Positions 1 to 12,500 of a DNA stretch of 64,000 nucleotides are shown here, one piece after another. A program made the translations under genes and the position numbers. Under the pieces are notes generated by a model, which was not told where the DNA came from, did not search any database, and saw only the letters and a list, made by a program, of their open reading frames with translations. Numbering within the stretch: the stretch's first letter is position 1; the number at the start of each line of letters is the position of its first letter. The DNA comes from Acanthochromis polyacanthus (lineage: Eukaryota > Chordata > Actinopteri > Pomacentridae). The stretch lies in assembly GCF_021347895.1 (NCBI RefSeq), contig NC_067123.1, positions 3,054,149 through 3,118,148 on the forward strand. Direction: 5' to 3'.

Positions 1-548
1 TGGCACGCTTCTGATTAGCAACCAAGTGGCGCATGGGTGGTGGTTTTAAGTTTGCCGTCTGACCTATTTTCTCCCTCTGTGTCTACATTATGTCAGTCAG
101 ATAAATGCTCCGTCCCTCCAGCTGTGGTGGAAAGGCCGGCCGAGTGAGCAGCGGACACAACGAGATTAGATCTTATCCCCCAGGGGCATCTATTGATATG
201 ACAGCTTGCACCTGAGCAGCTAAAGCTTCAGGAGAGTATGTTTTCCTAGAATGTAGGTTAGGTCATATGTAAGGCGGCACGCAGCCTTAATCCCACGGCC
301 AACACAAAGAGCGCCGGGACATTGGATAACGCCACACGTGCCTCACCTGCAGGGTCTCGTGCCGGAGATTAGACCAGGTTGGCCCACTTCCTCTGGTCAG
401 CCCATGGCAGGGGAGGGGTCCATCGATTTTTTTTTGGGGCAGCAGGAAGCTACATAAGGCCGCTCTCCTGCCATTATTTCCCTGCTGTTTGTGTCTGCAG
501 GGTCCTGACAGGCTCTCCGGCTGCAGAGAGTAGGCTGAGCGTGCAAAC
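1..548 (+). other. Upstream flank and probable 5' UTR exon of eya3
   Basis: No coding region is recognised before position 549. A pyrimidine-rich tract followed by a CAG acceptor ends at 500. The start codon therefore probably sits in an exon running from about 501 to 596, with a non-coding first exon and the promoter further upstream, possibly outside the window. That would agree with human EYA3, whose first exon is non-coding. The acceptor is read directly; the missing exon is inferred. Confidence 0.45.
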
Positions 549-3500
549 ATGTCGGGCCGCTCTGCTGCAGAGATGGACGACTCGCAGGAGCTGCCGGTGA
601 GTCCAGACGGCAAACTGTGCATGTTTACTGCTACACCAAATTCTAATCTGTGCTGCATTTGGAAAAGAGTTGTTTGTTGCACGGTGATGCAGATATCGCA
701 TCTCATTCACTTTTCTTTTACAGCAGCTAAAGTTTCAAGGACAACTGAGTGAAAGTAGCTGTTTTTGCACACATTTCTAAATAGTTTACTCCATAAAAAG
801 CATCTTTAAGACGTTACATTTGGTTGTGGCAAAATGCAAAATCAGCATGCTGAAACATCTTTCTACAGATGATAAGCAGAACAGAGGCTGTAACCGTGGT
901 TATATATTTTCAAAATGTGTCCAAAAATGTTTCAAAATATTGCTTAAGGCTTAAACTCATATAAAGTCACATAAAATAGTCAATAGTGACTTAAAAATGA
1001 TTCAAAATGATCTCAATGAGACACGAAATGACCAAAAAGAGAAACAAAATGACAAAAACGAGACGCAGTATGACAAGAATGAGACACAGCAACACAAATA
1101 AGACACAAAACAGAGATGACAAAAGATGAATAAAGTCAGCACGGCTCAGAAACAGTGAACAGAGGAGTAAGTGGTTGGAGTTCCTTTCAGCATGGTGAAA
1201 CATCTTTCTACTACTGATGAGCAGAGTAGAGGATGGAAACATGGAAGTACTCATATTCAAAGTCACTATTTGTAGAAACAGACACAGAATTAGTAGAGAG
1301 GAAAAAGTCTGAAAACATGGAGATATATTTTTAAAATGACAGAAACCCTTCAAAAATGTTTCAGAGTATTGCCTACAGTTGGCTCAAATTCACCTAAGGC
1401 ATCTTTACGACGTTATATTCTGTTGTGGCAAATTGCAAAATCCAAAAGAGTTGGTTAAATAATAGAAAGTATAGAATAGAAATGCCTGGTAAATTAGTAT
1501 TGGTCAAAGTAAAGCTCTGGAAAGTAGAAAATGTGCAAAAATGAGTAGTTTATCTGTAATGTTGCAGCACAGCAGGTCGTGCAAAGCTTCTAAATTTGTG
1601 TCCAATCTGCGTCTCAGTCACTTTTCTCTCAGAGAAACTAAAGCTGGGGGATTGCACACAATTCTTAATATTTTACTCCATAATAAACATCTTTAACACG
1701 TTCTGTTTTGATTTTGGCAAGAAGCAAAATCCAAATGAGCTGGTTAAATAATAGAAGCAGTAAAATATTGGTGATTTGTCATCTGATTTTACTTTTTAAT
1801 TTGGAAAATGAAGCAGAAAAGGTGCAAAAAAAGAAGTAATTTAACTGTTTGCAACACATCACGTTGTGCAAAGCTTTCCAGTCTGTGTCTCAATGACTTT
1901 TCTTTTAGAGAAGCTAAGGGTAATTGCATGAAAGCAGCCATTTTTGCACGCATTTATAAATAGTTTACTCCATAAAAAGCATCTTTCAGACGTTATGTTT
2001 TCATTGTGGCAAACTGTAAAATCCCTTTGAGTTGGTTAATAATAAAAATAATGAAATATTAAAGGCTGCTGATCTGTAATCAGTTTTTAATTTGGAAAGA
2101 AAAGCAGAAAAAGTGCATGAAAGCACATCAGATTGTGCCAGACTTTCATATTTGTGTCTGACCTGTTTACTGCTCATTTTATGTTTTATATAACTCTGAG
2201 AGCAGACGTTTACACAACACATTATTAATGTTTTTATCATTTGTAGTTTGGACCAAGTACAGTCTGTGTTCTTGAATTATTTTTGCATTCGTGTTTTACA
2301 CGGACAGTTTTTGCCGTCTGGTTCATATAAAGCTAATTTGACCATCGTTTTTAGTTTCATATGACTTAGTTTAGCTCCAATATTAAGAGAAAATAAAATG
2401 TGTGTCATATCTGTGCAGCAGCAGACAAGATAGAATCAAAACCTTTTCTGTAAATTTGTGCATTTCCAGGCAAAGAAGGCCAAGATTGAGCTCGACAGTG
2501 GACTGGAGAAGGAGCAGAGGTTGGTTTTCATCTGTTAACCCTTTAAGCTTCAGTCAATTCCAGCCGTTTTCAGTACAAAAAAATCGCTAATATTCTATTT
2601 TTAAATAAAAAAATTACGAAAAATACGGGGAATATTGGACGCGCATCGGGAGGTGCATTAACTTGAAAACGACCGATTCGGGGATTTTATACCGACTTCA
2701 GGACATGTTTTGGACAAAATAGTTTACTGGCTTGTGTCGTCTGATGTAAAAGGTTGGATTATGGCCGTTTTTTGTGGAATCTTTTTTTCTGTGTGTAATA
2801 ATAAACCCGGAAATGTGAGTTGCGCTGTGTGCGTTGAAGCCGTGTATAGAGAACGGATGGATGAATATTCGTTTTTGTCGGACAAATGTGTTTTTCTCAC
2901 CCGCTGTGGTAATCACATCTGAAAGTGGTTTATACCGGCGGATTCATGAGATTCTAAGCTTTCCATCGGCGTATAGTGTTTGTATAAGCGCGTTTGCGGC
3001 CGTCGGACATTCTTGAAATTCCTATGCAAATTAGTAGGTGTACCGCCGGCGGTACACTGAAGCTTAAAGGGTTAAGCTGATGCTGAGAGGAAAATCTAGA
3101 CTTTTGATGGGATTATTGAAGAAATTATTCCTCCACGATGTTTGTTTATTCCTCAGACGGCCACAGATTAGGTGCAGAAATTCTCTAATTCCAGTGGCTT
3201 CTTGTTTCTCTTTCAGTAATTTGGGTGACGATGGGAGTCCGGCTGCAGTTTTAGCTTCATCGGAGCAGGACGGCTCGTATTCTGCTCTGTCCTCTGCACA
3301 GCTCGATCCAGGTGAGTGGAAAACGTTAAATAAAACCTCCCGAATGCTGCTGTGGTGTTGATTTATCTCTGGTCGCAGGTGAACATGAGCAGTCCAGCGC
3401 AGACAGAGGAGCAGCGTCTCAAACATGTGGCGACTCCGTTAGCTCGTACGCTCATTCAGGTACAAACACAGACGGTCTGAACAGCTCTGTAAATAAAACT

Positions 3501-6500
3501 AAACACTAAAACTGAAGCTGTTTTATTTTTATTCCAGCCTCTGGCACAACAGCCACGTCTGAATACACCCAGCAGGTTTATCAGGGAAGCAGGTAGGTTC
3601 ACTTCTTCTCATTTATCGTGTTCTAGTGTGAAGCAGTTTAACCCTCTGAGCTCTAAACACACCAGCAGGTTTAAAAGCAGCGTTATCTTTAAAAAAATAG
3701 CGAGAATGACTCCATTTATCAGAGCTAGCTAGGCAGCGTTTCCACAAACAGACTGAGAGTAAAATCAGAGCTACTGGATGAATAAATAAATGCAGCATGG
3801 CTCAGAAACAGAGGAGGAGGTTGTTGGAGATCCATCCAGCAAGGTGAAACATCTTTCTACTGATGATGAGCAGAGTAGAGAGGAAACATGGAGAATTACT
3901 CCAAATGTGTTGAAAATATCAAAACAAGACACAAAGTGACAAAGATGAGACACAGAACGGCAAATACGAGACACGGAACGACAAGACACAAAACCACAAA
4001 TGCAAGACACAGAACGGCAAATATGAGACGGAAAACGACAAGAATGAGACGCAGAACGGCAAAAGTGAGACACAAAACGACTAGAACGAGATGCAAAACA
4101 ACGAGATACAAAATGGAGATGACCGGAGACGGTAAAATGAAGGTACTGGATGAATAAATAAATGCATCATGGTTCAGAAACAGTGAACACAGGAGCAGGT
4201 TGTTTTGTTTAGATCCATTCAGTGTGGTGAAACATCTTCTACAGCTGATGAACAGAGTTATGCAAAGCACACAGTTTGTATTGGGTTTAAAAATGTCTAC
4301 AGTCAGCATTTTCTTCAGTGTTGCTAATGTCAGTGGGAACAAGGTTGTGTTGTTTCCATGAAGATGCAGGACCTCAAATCCACACTCTGCCTTTCAAAGC
4401 ACAGGGTTCAGAGTTCCATAAACTTCCTGTGTTTAGAAAAAGCTGTGCAGTGACTCTCCAGGTTTCCATGTTTTCTCTGGTTCAGCAGCAGCCTCTAACC
4501 CTCAGCTCCTCTCCTCCAGCCCAGCGGTGACGTCTTACACCGGCCAGGTCTCCTTCCCTCCTCTGGCTCAGTCCACCGTCTACTCGGCCTTCCCTCAGAC
4601 CGGACAGACTTACGGCCTCCCACCGTTCGGTCAGTGCTTCCTCCTCCTCTCTAACGGCCTGTCCACTAAAACCAGCAGCACACCTCCGTTACTCTGCTTC
4701 TCATGCCTCACTGTGCTTCGGCTTACCTCTGCTCTGACACACCGGAGGTTTCTTTAACTTCTCCTGTCGCCGCCTCTTTACTTTCTGCTCCCGTTGCTCT
4801 CTTCCTGTCTTCAGGTGCTATGTGGCCAGGCATAAAAACAGAGACAGGGCTGCCTGAGGCGCCCTCTGGTGGCCAGCCTGGGTTTCTCAGCTTCAGCACC
4901 GCATATACCTCAACCCAGCCCGGCCAGCTGCACTACTCATACCCCAGCCAAGGCAAGCTGCACCCTGCCTCACCAGATACTGCTGCACCCTGCTGCAAGT
5001 TCCTCAGCTACAGGCACAGCGGAGGACTTGCAGCAGCTTCCTTCTCTTCAGAAAACATGAAAACATTCTTTTTCTGTGATCTTTGGCTCCGTTGTAAAGA
5101 GTGTCTCTGTTTCAGGCTCCAGCTTTACAACATCCAGCGTCTACTCCAACATCCCGTCAGCTACAGCCGTCACCACGGCCTCCACAGCAGCAGCACACCA
5201 GGTTGGTTAGATAGTTAGTTAGTGGGCCTCAGGATGTCTGCTGGGATGTGGTGGAAGCGGGGAAACTCAACCGAGACAGTCCGCTCGCTGTGTAGATCTA
5301 TTTGTAGGACTTGCTGTCAGCTGTAGATCTCGTTAGATCAACACAGTAACGATGCACAGTGATATATCTGACCTACACTCAACCACACACAGCACTGAAC
5401 GGGAGAGCGCTTACTTACCTAAACAATGGTTTAAGTCACCATCAAACTGATTTAAGTTATCTCTAAACTGGTTTTACAGGTTTTTGGCACAAATTTCTGC
5501 CTTTCTTTTGCATCCATTTATGGTGAAAATGTTTGTCTGATCTGTCTTGAATGTGCAAAAAGTTTTGAACGTTACTGAAACACGTATGATCTGTTAAAAC
5601 ATACATAAATAAAGACATTTTCATCTCATGTTGATGTAGAAAAGGCAAATATTGGTGCATAAAATTCACCACTGTGCAGGAATTTGAGTTTTTAATGCTC
5701 CATGTTCAAACTAAATCAACACCAGCAGCATAAATAGAACTTTACAAATGAAAATCTGTTAATTATCTAATATTTTTAGCCGTAGTATGTAAGGTTATTG
5801 ATGCAAGCTGGTTGGCAGATTAATTTTGTGAAACGGTGAAAATAAACCTGTGATCATAATAACTGAATATACATTCTTCTGTTGCTGTTCTGTGCAAAAT
5901 TCATTATTTTCAATCGCCAAAATATTCCAAATCTGTTATAAAGGGGAAAATAAGCATATTTTAAACATGAAATCATTCAAAAATATAATACAAATAATAA
6001 CACAAATATTATTCTGAACCAAAATGGCAAAAAAAATGCAAAAACCCCACAATGATTCTTATAAAGGTCATTTTTAACCCACTTATGGAGGAGTGTAGGT
6101 CCAACCTCTGTCATCCTAACAGGAGATTAGACCATGATAGTGATGCACAAAATAAGATCAGATAAATGGTGCTGAAATATATTTAATGTGTGCAGAAGTT
6201 TAAGAGTTCCGGGTCTAACAACGAAGTCGATGCTTTTCCAGGTTAATCTGATTCTGACACAGAACCCTAATGATGGGATTATTTGTGCAGGATGTCTGCC
6301 ACCGCTACCAGTAATCATCTGTCCCCCTGCAGGAGTTCAGCAGCTATAACTCTCTGGGTCAGAGCCAGTTCTCCCAGTACTACAGTCTGCCTCCCAGTTA
6401 CGTTCCTGCCGGTCTGCCCAGCAGCGATGAGCACAGCGCTGGTGTCGGAGCGGCCGGATATTCAGCGGTGAAGTCGGAGGAGGCGGCTTCAGCTGGACTT

Positions 6501-9500
6501 CCTCCCAGAGGTGGTTTTTGTTCTTTATCTGCACGTCATGACGCTGTTGCAGAACCAACCTGTGATCACTTCTGATCAGTGTTTGTTGGGCAGATTTTTC
6601 TTTCTTTCTTTCTTTCTTTCAAGTTTATTTGAAAAAGGACAGCGTGCAGTTACATTAAAAAGATGGCTGCACCAGATTTAGCTTCAAGCGAATTTCCATC
6701 TGTAGTCCTTGGTCCATAAAAAACATTCATTATTTAAAACAACGCATATAAAACGCATTACATTAACAAAGCAAAACAAAATCAAAATCAATCTTAAAAT
6801 ATTTACAAATATGTATGCAACGTTGTTGGTTTATAGAACAATTATCAAAATGCAAAAATATAACGAGGAAGACTGTGTTCAAACCAATTACAATATATTT
6901 AAAGTGCATTTAAATGACAAAAACAGAGTGCAAAAGTACAAAGTTAAAGTGCAGAGTTGTATGCGAAACAATAGTTTCGTAGATCCTAAAGGTGGTAGCT
7001 GTCAGATGGTACAGACGAGGGTAGCATCTGATAGCTCTATACCAGATTGGTACTGTAAATACACACTGTACTATTTTTACACTGATAGTCTGGCAGCCAT
7101 CAGATGGTACCCACGAGGGTATCATCTGATGGCCAAATACCCGTCTGGTATTATTAATGCGAACAGGACTGATGATCAAACAGCCAGTTTTTAACAGCCC
7201 GAGAAAAGCTGTGGAAATCTGCCATGTTCTTAAAATTATCAGGCAGCCCATTCCATTCCTTGATGGCTTTGTAAGAAAAGGCTGACTGAGAGAAGGCAGA
7301 CTTTCTTTTGGGAATGTGGCAGTCACCCCTGGACGCCGACCTAAGCACTCTACTGGTTAGTTGAGAGCGTAGCTTCACCTGTAGTCTGTAGTTGCACCAG
7401 AATCTGTTGTATGTAGCGTTAATATGCATTTCCAGTGTTTAGTCAGACATCTGTACATACCTGGGGTCTAGTATGGAGTGGATTAAACAAAGCCTCATTT
7501 CAGTACTTTGCCTCAAGGAATTTTAGTATTCGAAGAACTCAAGGAATCGTTTCAGCCCTGGGTGATGTCTCTAATTTTACTTCTGGTTCATCAAACTGAG
7601 CTGTTAAATGTTAAACTGTTTATGGTAGACCCTCCTTACTGTGTCAGAGGAGGATCTAAGCTACTAGATGTTTAATTTGTGACTCCTGTCTTGTGTTTAG
7701 ATGCGTCTCCGCCTGAGAACCTCCCGGCAGGAGCAGCTCTTCCCACCAACGTGGCTGTGCCGGCTGGAGCTCGAGATCAGGACGAGGTCGGTCGCAGGAA
7801 CTCTGTGGGAAAATCCAAAGGGAAGGGCAAGAAGTCGGACAGCAGCCCACCGACCGACACTGACCTCGAGGTAACCAGCAGCTCCAACTTTTTATTCTGG
7901 CACCTTCTGCTGCTAAATGTTCATGGTTTTGGTTGTTTTCATTGTCATGGTCCTACAATGAAATGTTCATAAGACTGGAAGCTAAAAATGGAAGTTAAAT
8001 GTGCTAATGAGGATGTAATGTTTTCACTTTTAGCGTATTTTCCTGTGGGATCTGGATGAGACCATCATTATTTTTCACTCGCTGCTCACCGGCTCTTACG
8101 CTCAGAAGTTTGGAAAGGTTTGTTTTCCTCTGAACACACAACATACAAGCAGTTTGTCTTAAACTGACTCTGGGTCTGTTGGCTTTAAACTGACTCTGGG
8201 TCTGTTGGGTTTAAACTGACTCTGGGTCTGTTGGTCTTAAACTGACTCTGGGTCTGTTGGTCTTAAACTGACTCTGGGTCTGTTGGTCTTAAACTGACTC
8301 TGTGTCTGTTGGGTTTAAACTGACTCTGGGTCTGTTGGTTTTAAACTGACTCTGGGTCTGTTGGGTTTAAACTGACTCTGGGTCTGTTGGTCTTAAGCTG
8401 ACTCTGGGTCTGTTGGGTTTAAGCTGACTCTGGGTCTGTTGGGTTTAAGCTGACTCTGGGTCTGTTGGGTTTAAACTGACTCTGGGTCTATTGGGTTTAA
8501 ACTGACTCTGTGTCTGTTGGGTTTAAACTGACTCTGGGTCTGCTGGTCTTAAGCTGACTCTGGGTCTGTTGGGTTTAAACTGACTCTGGGTCTGTTGGTC
8601 TTAAGCTGACTCTGGGTCTGTTGGGTTTAAACTGACTCTGGGTCTGTTGGTCTTAAACTGACTCTGGGTCTGTTGGTCTTAAACTGACTCTGGGTCTGTT
8701 GGTCTTAAACGGACTCTGGGTCTGTTGGTCTTAAACTGACTCTGGGTCTGTTGGGTTTAAACTGACTCTGTGTCTGTTGGGTTTAAACTGACTCTGGGTC
8801 TGTTGGTTTTAAACTGACTCTGGGTCTGTTGGGTTTAAGCTGACTCTGGGTCTGTTGGGTTTAAACTGACTCTGGGTCTGTTGGTCTTAAGCTGACTCTG
8901 GGTCTGTTGGGTTTAAGCTGACTCTGGGTCTGTTGGGTTTAAACTGACTCTGGGTCTGTTGGTCTTAAACTAACTCTGGGTCTGTTGGGTTTAAGCTGAC
9001 TGGGTCTGTTGGTCTTAAACTGACTGTGGGTCTGTTGGTCTTAAACTGACTGTGGGTCTGTTGGTCTTAAACTGACTCTGGGTCTGTTGGGTTTAAACTG
9101 ACTCTGGGTCTGTTGGGTTTAAGCTGACTCTGGGTCTGTTGGGTTTAAGCTGACTCTGGGTCTGTTGGTCTTAAACTGACTCTGGGTCTGTTGGTCTTAA
9201 ACTGACTGTGGGTCTGTTGGTCTTAAACTGACTCTGGGTCTGTTGGGTTTAAACTGACTCTGGGTCTGTTGGGTTTAAGCTGACTCTGGGTCTGTTGGGT
9301 TTAAGCTGACTCTGGGTCTGTTGGTCTTAAACTGACTCTGGGTCTGTTGGTCTTAAACTGACTCTGGGTCTGTTGGTCTTAAACTGACTCTGGGTCTGTT
9401 GGTCTTAAACTGACTCTGGGTCTGTTGGGTTTAAGCTGACTCTGGGTCTGTTGGTCTTAAACTGACTCTGGGTCTGTTGGTCTTAAACTGACTCTGGGTC

Positions 9501-12500
9501 TGTTGGTCTTAAACTGACTCTGAGTCTGTTGGGTTTAAACTGACTCTGGGTCTGTTGGGTTTAAACTGACTCTGGGTCTGTTGGTCTTAAACTGACTCTG
9601 GGTCTGTTGGTCTTAAACTGACTCTGGGTCTGTTGGTCTTAAACTAACTCTGGGTCTGTTGGTCTTAAACTAACTCTGGGTCTGTTGGTCTTAAACTGAC
9701 TCTGGGTCTGTTGGTCTTAAACTGACTCTGGGTCTGTTGGTCTTAAACTGACTCTGGGTCTGTTGGTCTTAAACTGACTCTGGGTCTGTTGGTCTTAAAC
9801 TGACTCTGGGTCTGTTGGGTTTAAGCTGACTCTGGGTCTGTTGGTCTTAAACTGACTCTGAGTCTGTTGGTCTTAAACTGACTCTGGGTCTGTTGGTCTT
9901 AAACTAACTCTGGGTCTGTTGGGTTTAAGCTGACTCTGGGTCTGTTGGTCTTAAACTGACTCTGAGTCTGTTGGTCTTAAACTGACTCTGGGTCTGTTGG
10001 TCTTAAACTAACTCTGGGTCTGTTGGGTTTAAGCTGACTGGGTCTGTTGGTCTTAAACTGACTGTGGGTCTGTTGGTCTTAAACTGACTCTGGGTCTGTT
10101 GGTCTTAAACTGACTCTGGGTCTGTTGGTCTTAAGCTGACTCTGGGTCTGTTGGGTTTAAGCTGACTCTGGGTCTGTTGGGTTTAAGCTGACTGGGTCTG
10201 TTGGTCTTAAACTGACTCTGGGTCTGTTGGTCTTAAACTGACTCTGGGTCTGTTGGGTTTAAACTGACTCTGGGTCTGTTGGTTTTAAACTGACTCTGGG
10301 TCTGTTGGTTTTAAACTGACTCTGGGTCTGTTGGGTTTAAGCTGACTCTGGGTCTGTTGGGTTTAAGCTGACTCTGGGTCTGGTTTTCCAGGATCCGGCC
10401 ACGGTGCTGAATCTGGGCCTGCAGATGGAGGAGCTGATCTTCGAGCTGGCCGACACTCATCTGTTCTTCAACGACCTGGAGGTACGGTGAAGAACGTTTA
10501 GATTCCAGCTTTCAGTTTTAGTCAGAGCAGCTGCTGATCCTCAGAGTTCTGGAGAAATCCAAATAAAAAAGTAAAACCACATTAATGCTGAAACTGTTGC
10601 TGAAGCAGCTGTCATTTTTCTCAGATTGTTGGTTTGATTTTCCTCAGAACTCCTCAAGTTTGACAGGTTTCGGTCCTCCAGAGGGTCCAACATGAGGCCC
10701 ATGGACCAAAAGTGGTCCTCCAGAGGGTCCAATCCGGCCCTCAAAGTGTAAAAATTACAGAGAAGACATTAACTGCAGATTGTAAATTAGTAAAACTATA
10801 AATTTAAAATCATTTCCAGATCATGACAAGTTGTTTAGATCAGAAAGTAAAATACTGGATTGTTCTTTGTTCTATTGTCGTTTTGTGTCTCATTTTTTGT
10901 AATAGTTTGTCTTTTTTGTTGTTTTGTCGGACTTGTCATTTGCCTCATGCTTTGATTTCCTTTTGTTTCTGGTTTTTGTCATTTAGATTTTGCCTCATAT
11001 TTTTCATTTTGTGATTTGCTTTATTTGTCATTTTTTCATTTTTTGTCACTTTGTAACTTTTTTTGTAAAACTTTGTCTTTTTTGTCTTGTTTCATGTCAT
11101 TTGTCTCATTTTTATTTCTCTCTTTTGTCGTTGTGTGTCTCATTTTTGTAAGTTTGTCTGGTTTTTGTTGCTTTTTTAAATCTTCTTCTGTGGTTCTGAT
11201 CCTCCATGGTTCAGTTCCAGGTGACTAAATGTTGTGTTTCTTTGTAGACACTCTGTGATCTGGAAGTTGTAATGTGGAAATGATAAACTGAGGATGAATG
11301 TAAAAAGATAATTTCTTAAAATGTGAACCTTTTCAGAATGTTCTTTTTTGCACTAAAAGAAAGGAACCATTAGGAGTTGTGCTTGTATGAGCTGAGCTAC
11401 AATGAGTTTGACTCCCCTGACGTAGAGGAACACGGTGGTAATACGAAGAGAATCGTCAGAAATCTATTTTTTAACTGCTGGGTGTTTCCGTACTTTCATA
11501 GTATCTGTATTCAACACCGTTCACAGCTGTTCAGAAGACACTCAGTAGGTGTTGCTGTGAATGTTTGGTTTTTAAACATGTATCATACTTCTGTTTATTT
11601 TTCCTTCCAGGAGTGCGATCAGGTCCATGTGGAGGATGTAGCTTCTGACGACAACGGACAGGACCTGAGGTGGGTTTCAAACTGTCCTCTGATTTCTTCA
11701 TGTCGTCCTCCAGCTTCATCAGCCTCAGACTGATCTCAGGTTTGTTCGTCTGCTCTTCAGTAACTACAACTTCCTGGCGGACGGTTTTAATGGTCCCAGT
11801 GGTGGAGGAGCTTCAGGGACCACCACAGGAGTCCAGGGAGGCGTGGAGTGGATGCGCAAACTGGCCTTCCGCTACCGCCGGCTAAAAGAGATCTACAACA
11901 GCTACAAAAGGAACGTTGGGGGTGAGTTTGGACCAAGCTAAATGTTTACCTCCGTCGTCGGGTGGAACCGTCGGCAGCAGCAGATGTGAGCCCAAACCTA
12001 GCTGTATGGAGCTTCTGCATGACTTCCTGCTGTCGTTCTTCAGGCCTGTTGAGTCCCATGAAGAGGGAGCTGCTCATCAGGCTTCAGTCTGAGATCGAGA
12101 ACGTCACCGACGCCTGGCTCAGCACAGCGCTGAAGAGTCTGCTGCTCATCCAGTCCAGGTTCCAGCAACACTTATTATTCTTTAACCTCAAACCAGCAGG
12201 CAGGATAAATGAAATGCTCTCCTCTGCACCTCACAGGCCGACAGATCTGTGTCACATCTACACGGATGTTTAACCCTCCTGTCATCCTGTAGGTCAAGAT
12301 TGACTCGTTTTAAAGTTTGAAAATGTGGGAAAGAATATATTTTCACCGTGAAACCTCTGATGTCCACATTTTTGGGAAATCTTTGAACATTTTGGTGGGA
12401 AAAAAAAGAAATGTTAAAAATGTTTAAGAACATTCACAAAAAAAATGAATTTGTCTGGATTTGGGTTGATTTTTACGTGAATGTTCTTTATATATGGAAT

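Noticed and set aside
2710..3016. Small open frames inside the TTAA-flanked element at 2535-3075
   Set aside because: Both strands are open over a short MITE with no similarity to known proteins, so chance is the simpler explanation.
6709..7194. 161-codon plus-strand frame
   Set aside because: It lies antisense to a LINE fragment whose minus-strand frame shows recognisable reverse-transcriptase C-terminal motifs.
8157..10381. Possible CRISPR-like array because of regular repeats
   Set aside because: The 26-bp units are directly adjacent with no unique spacers, and the locus is a vertebrate intron. It is a minisatellite.
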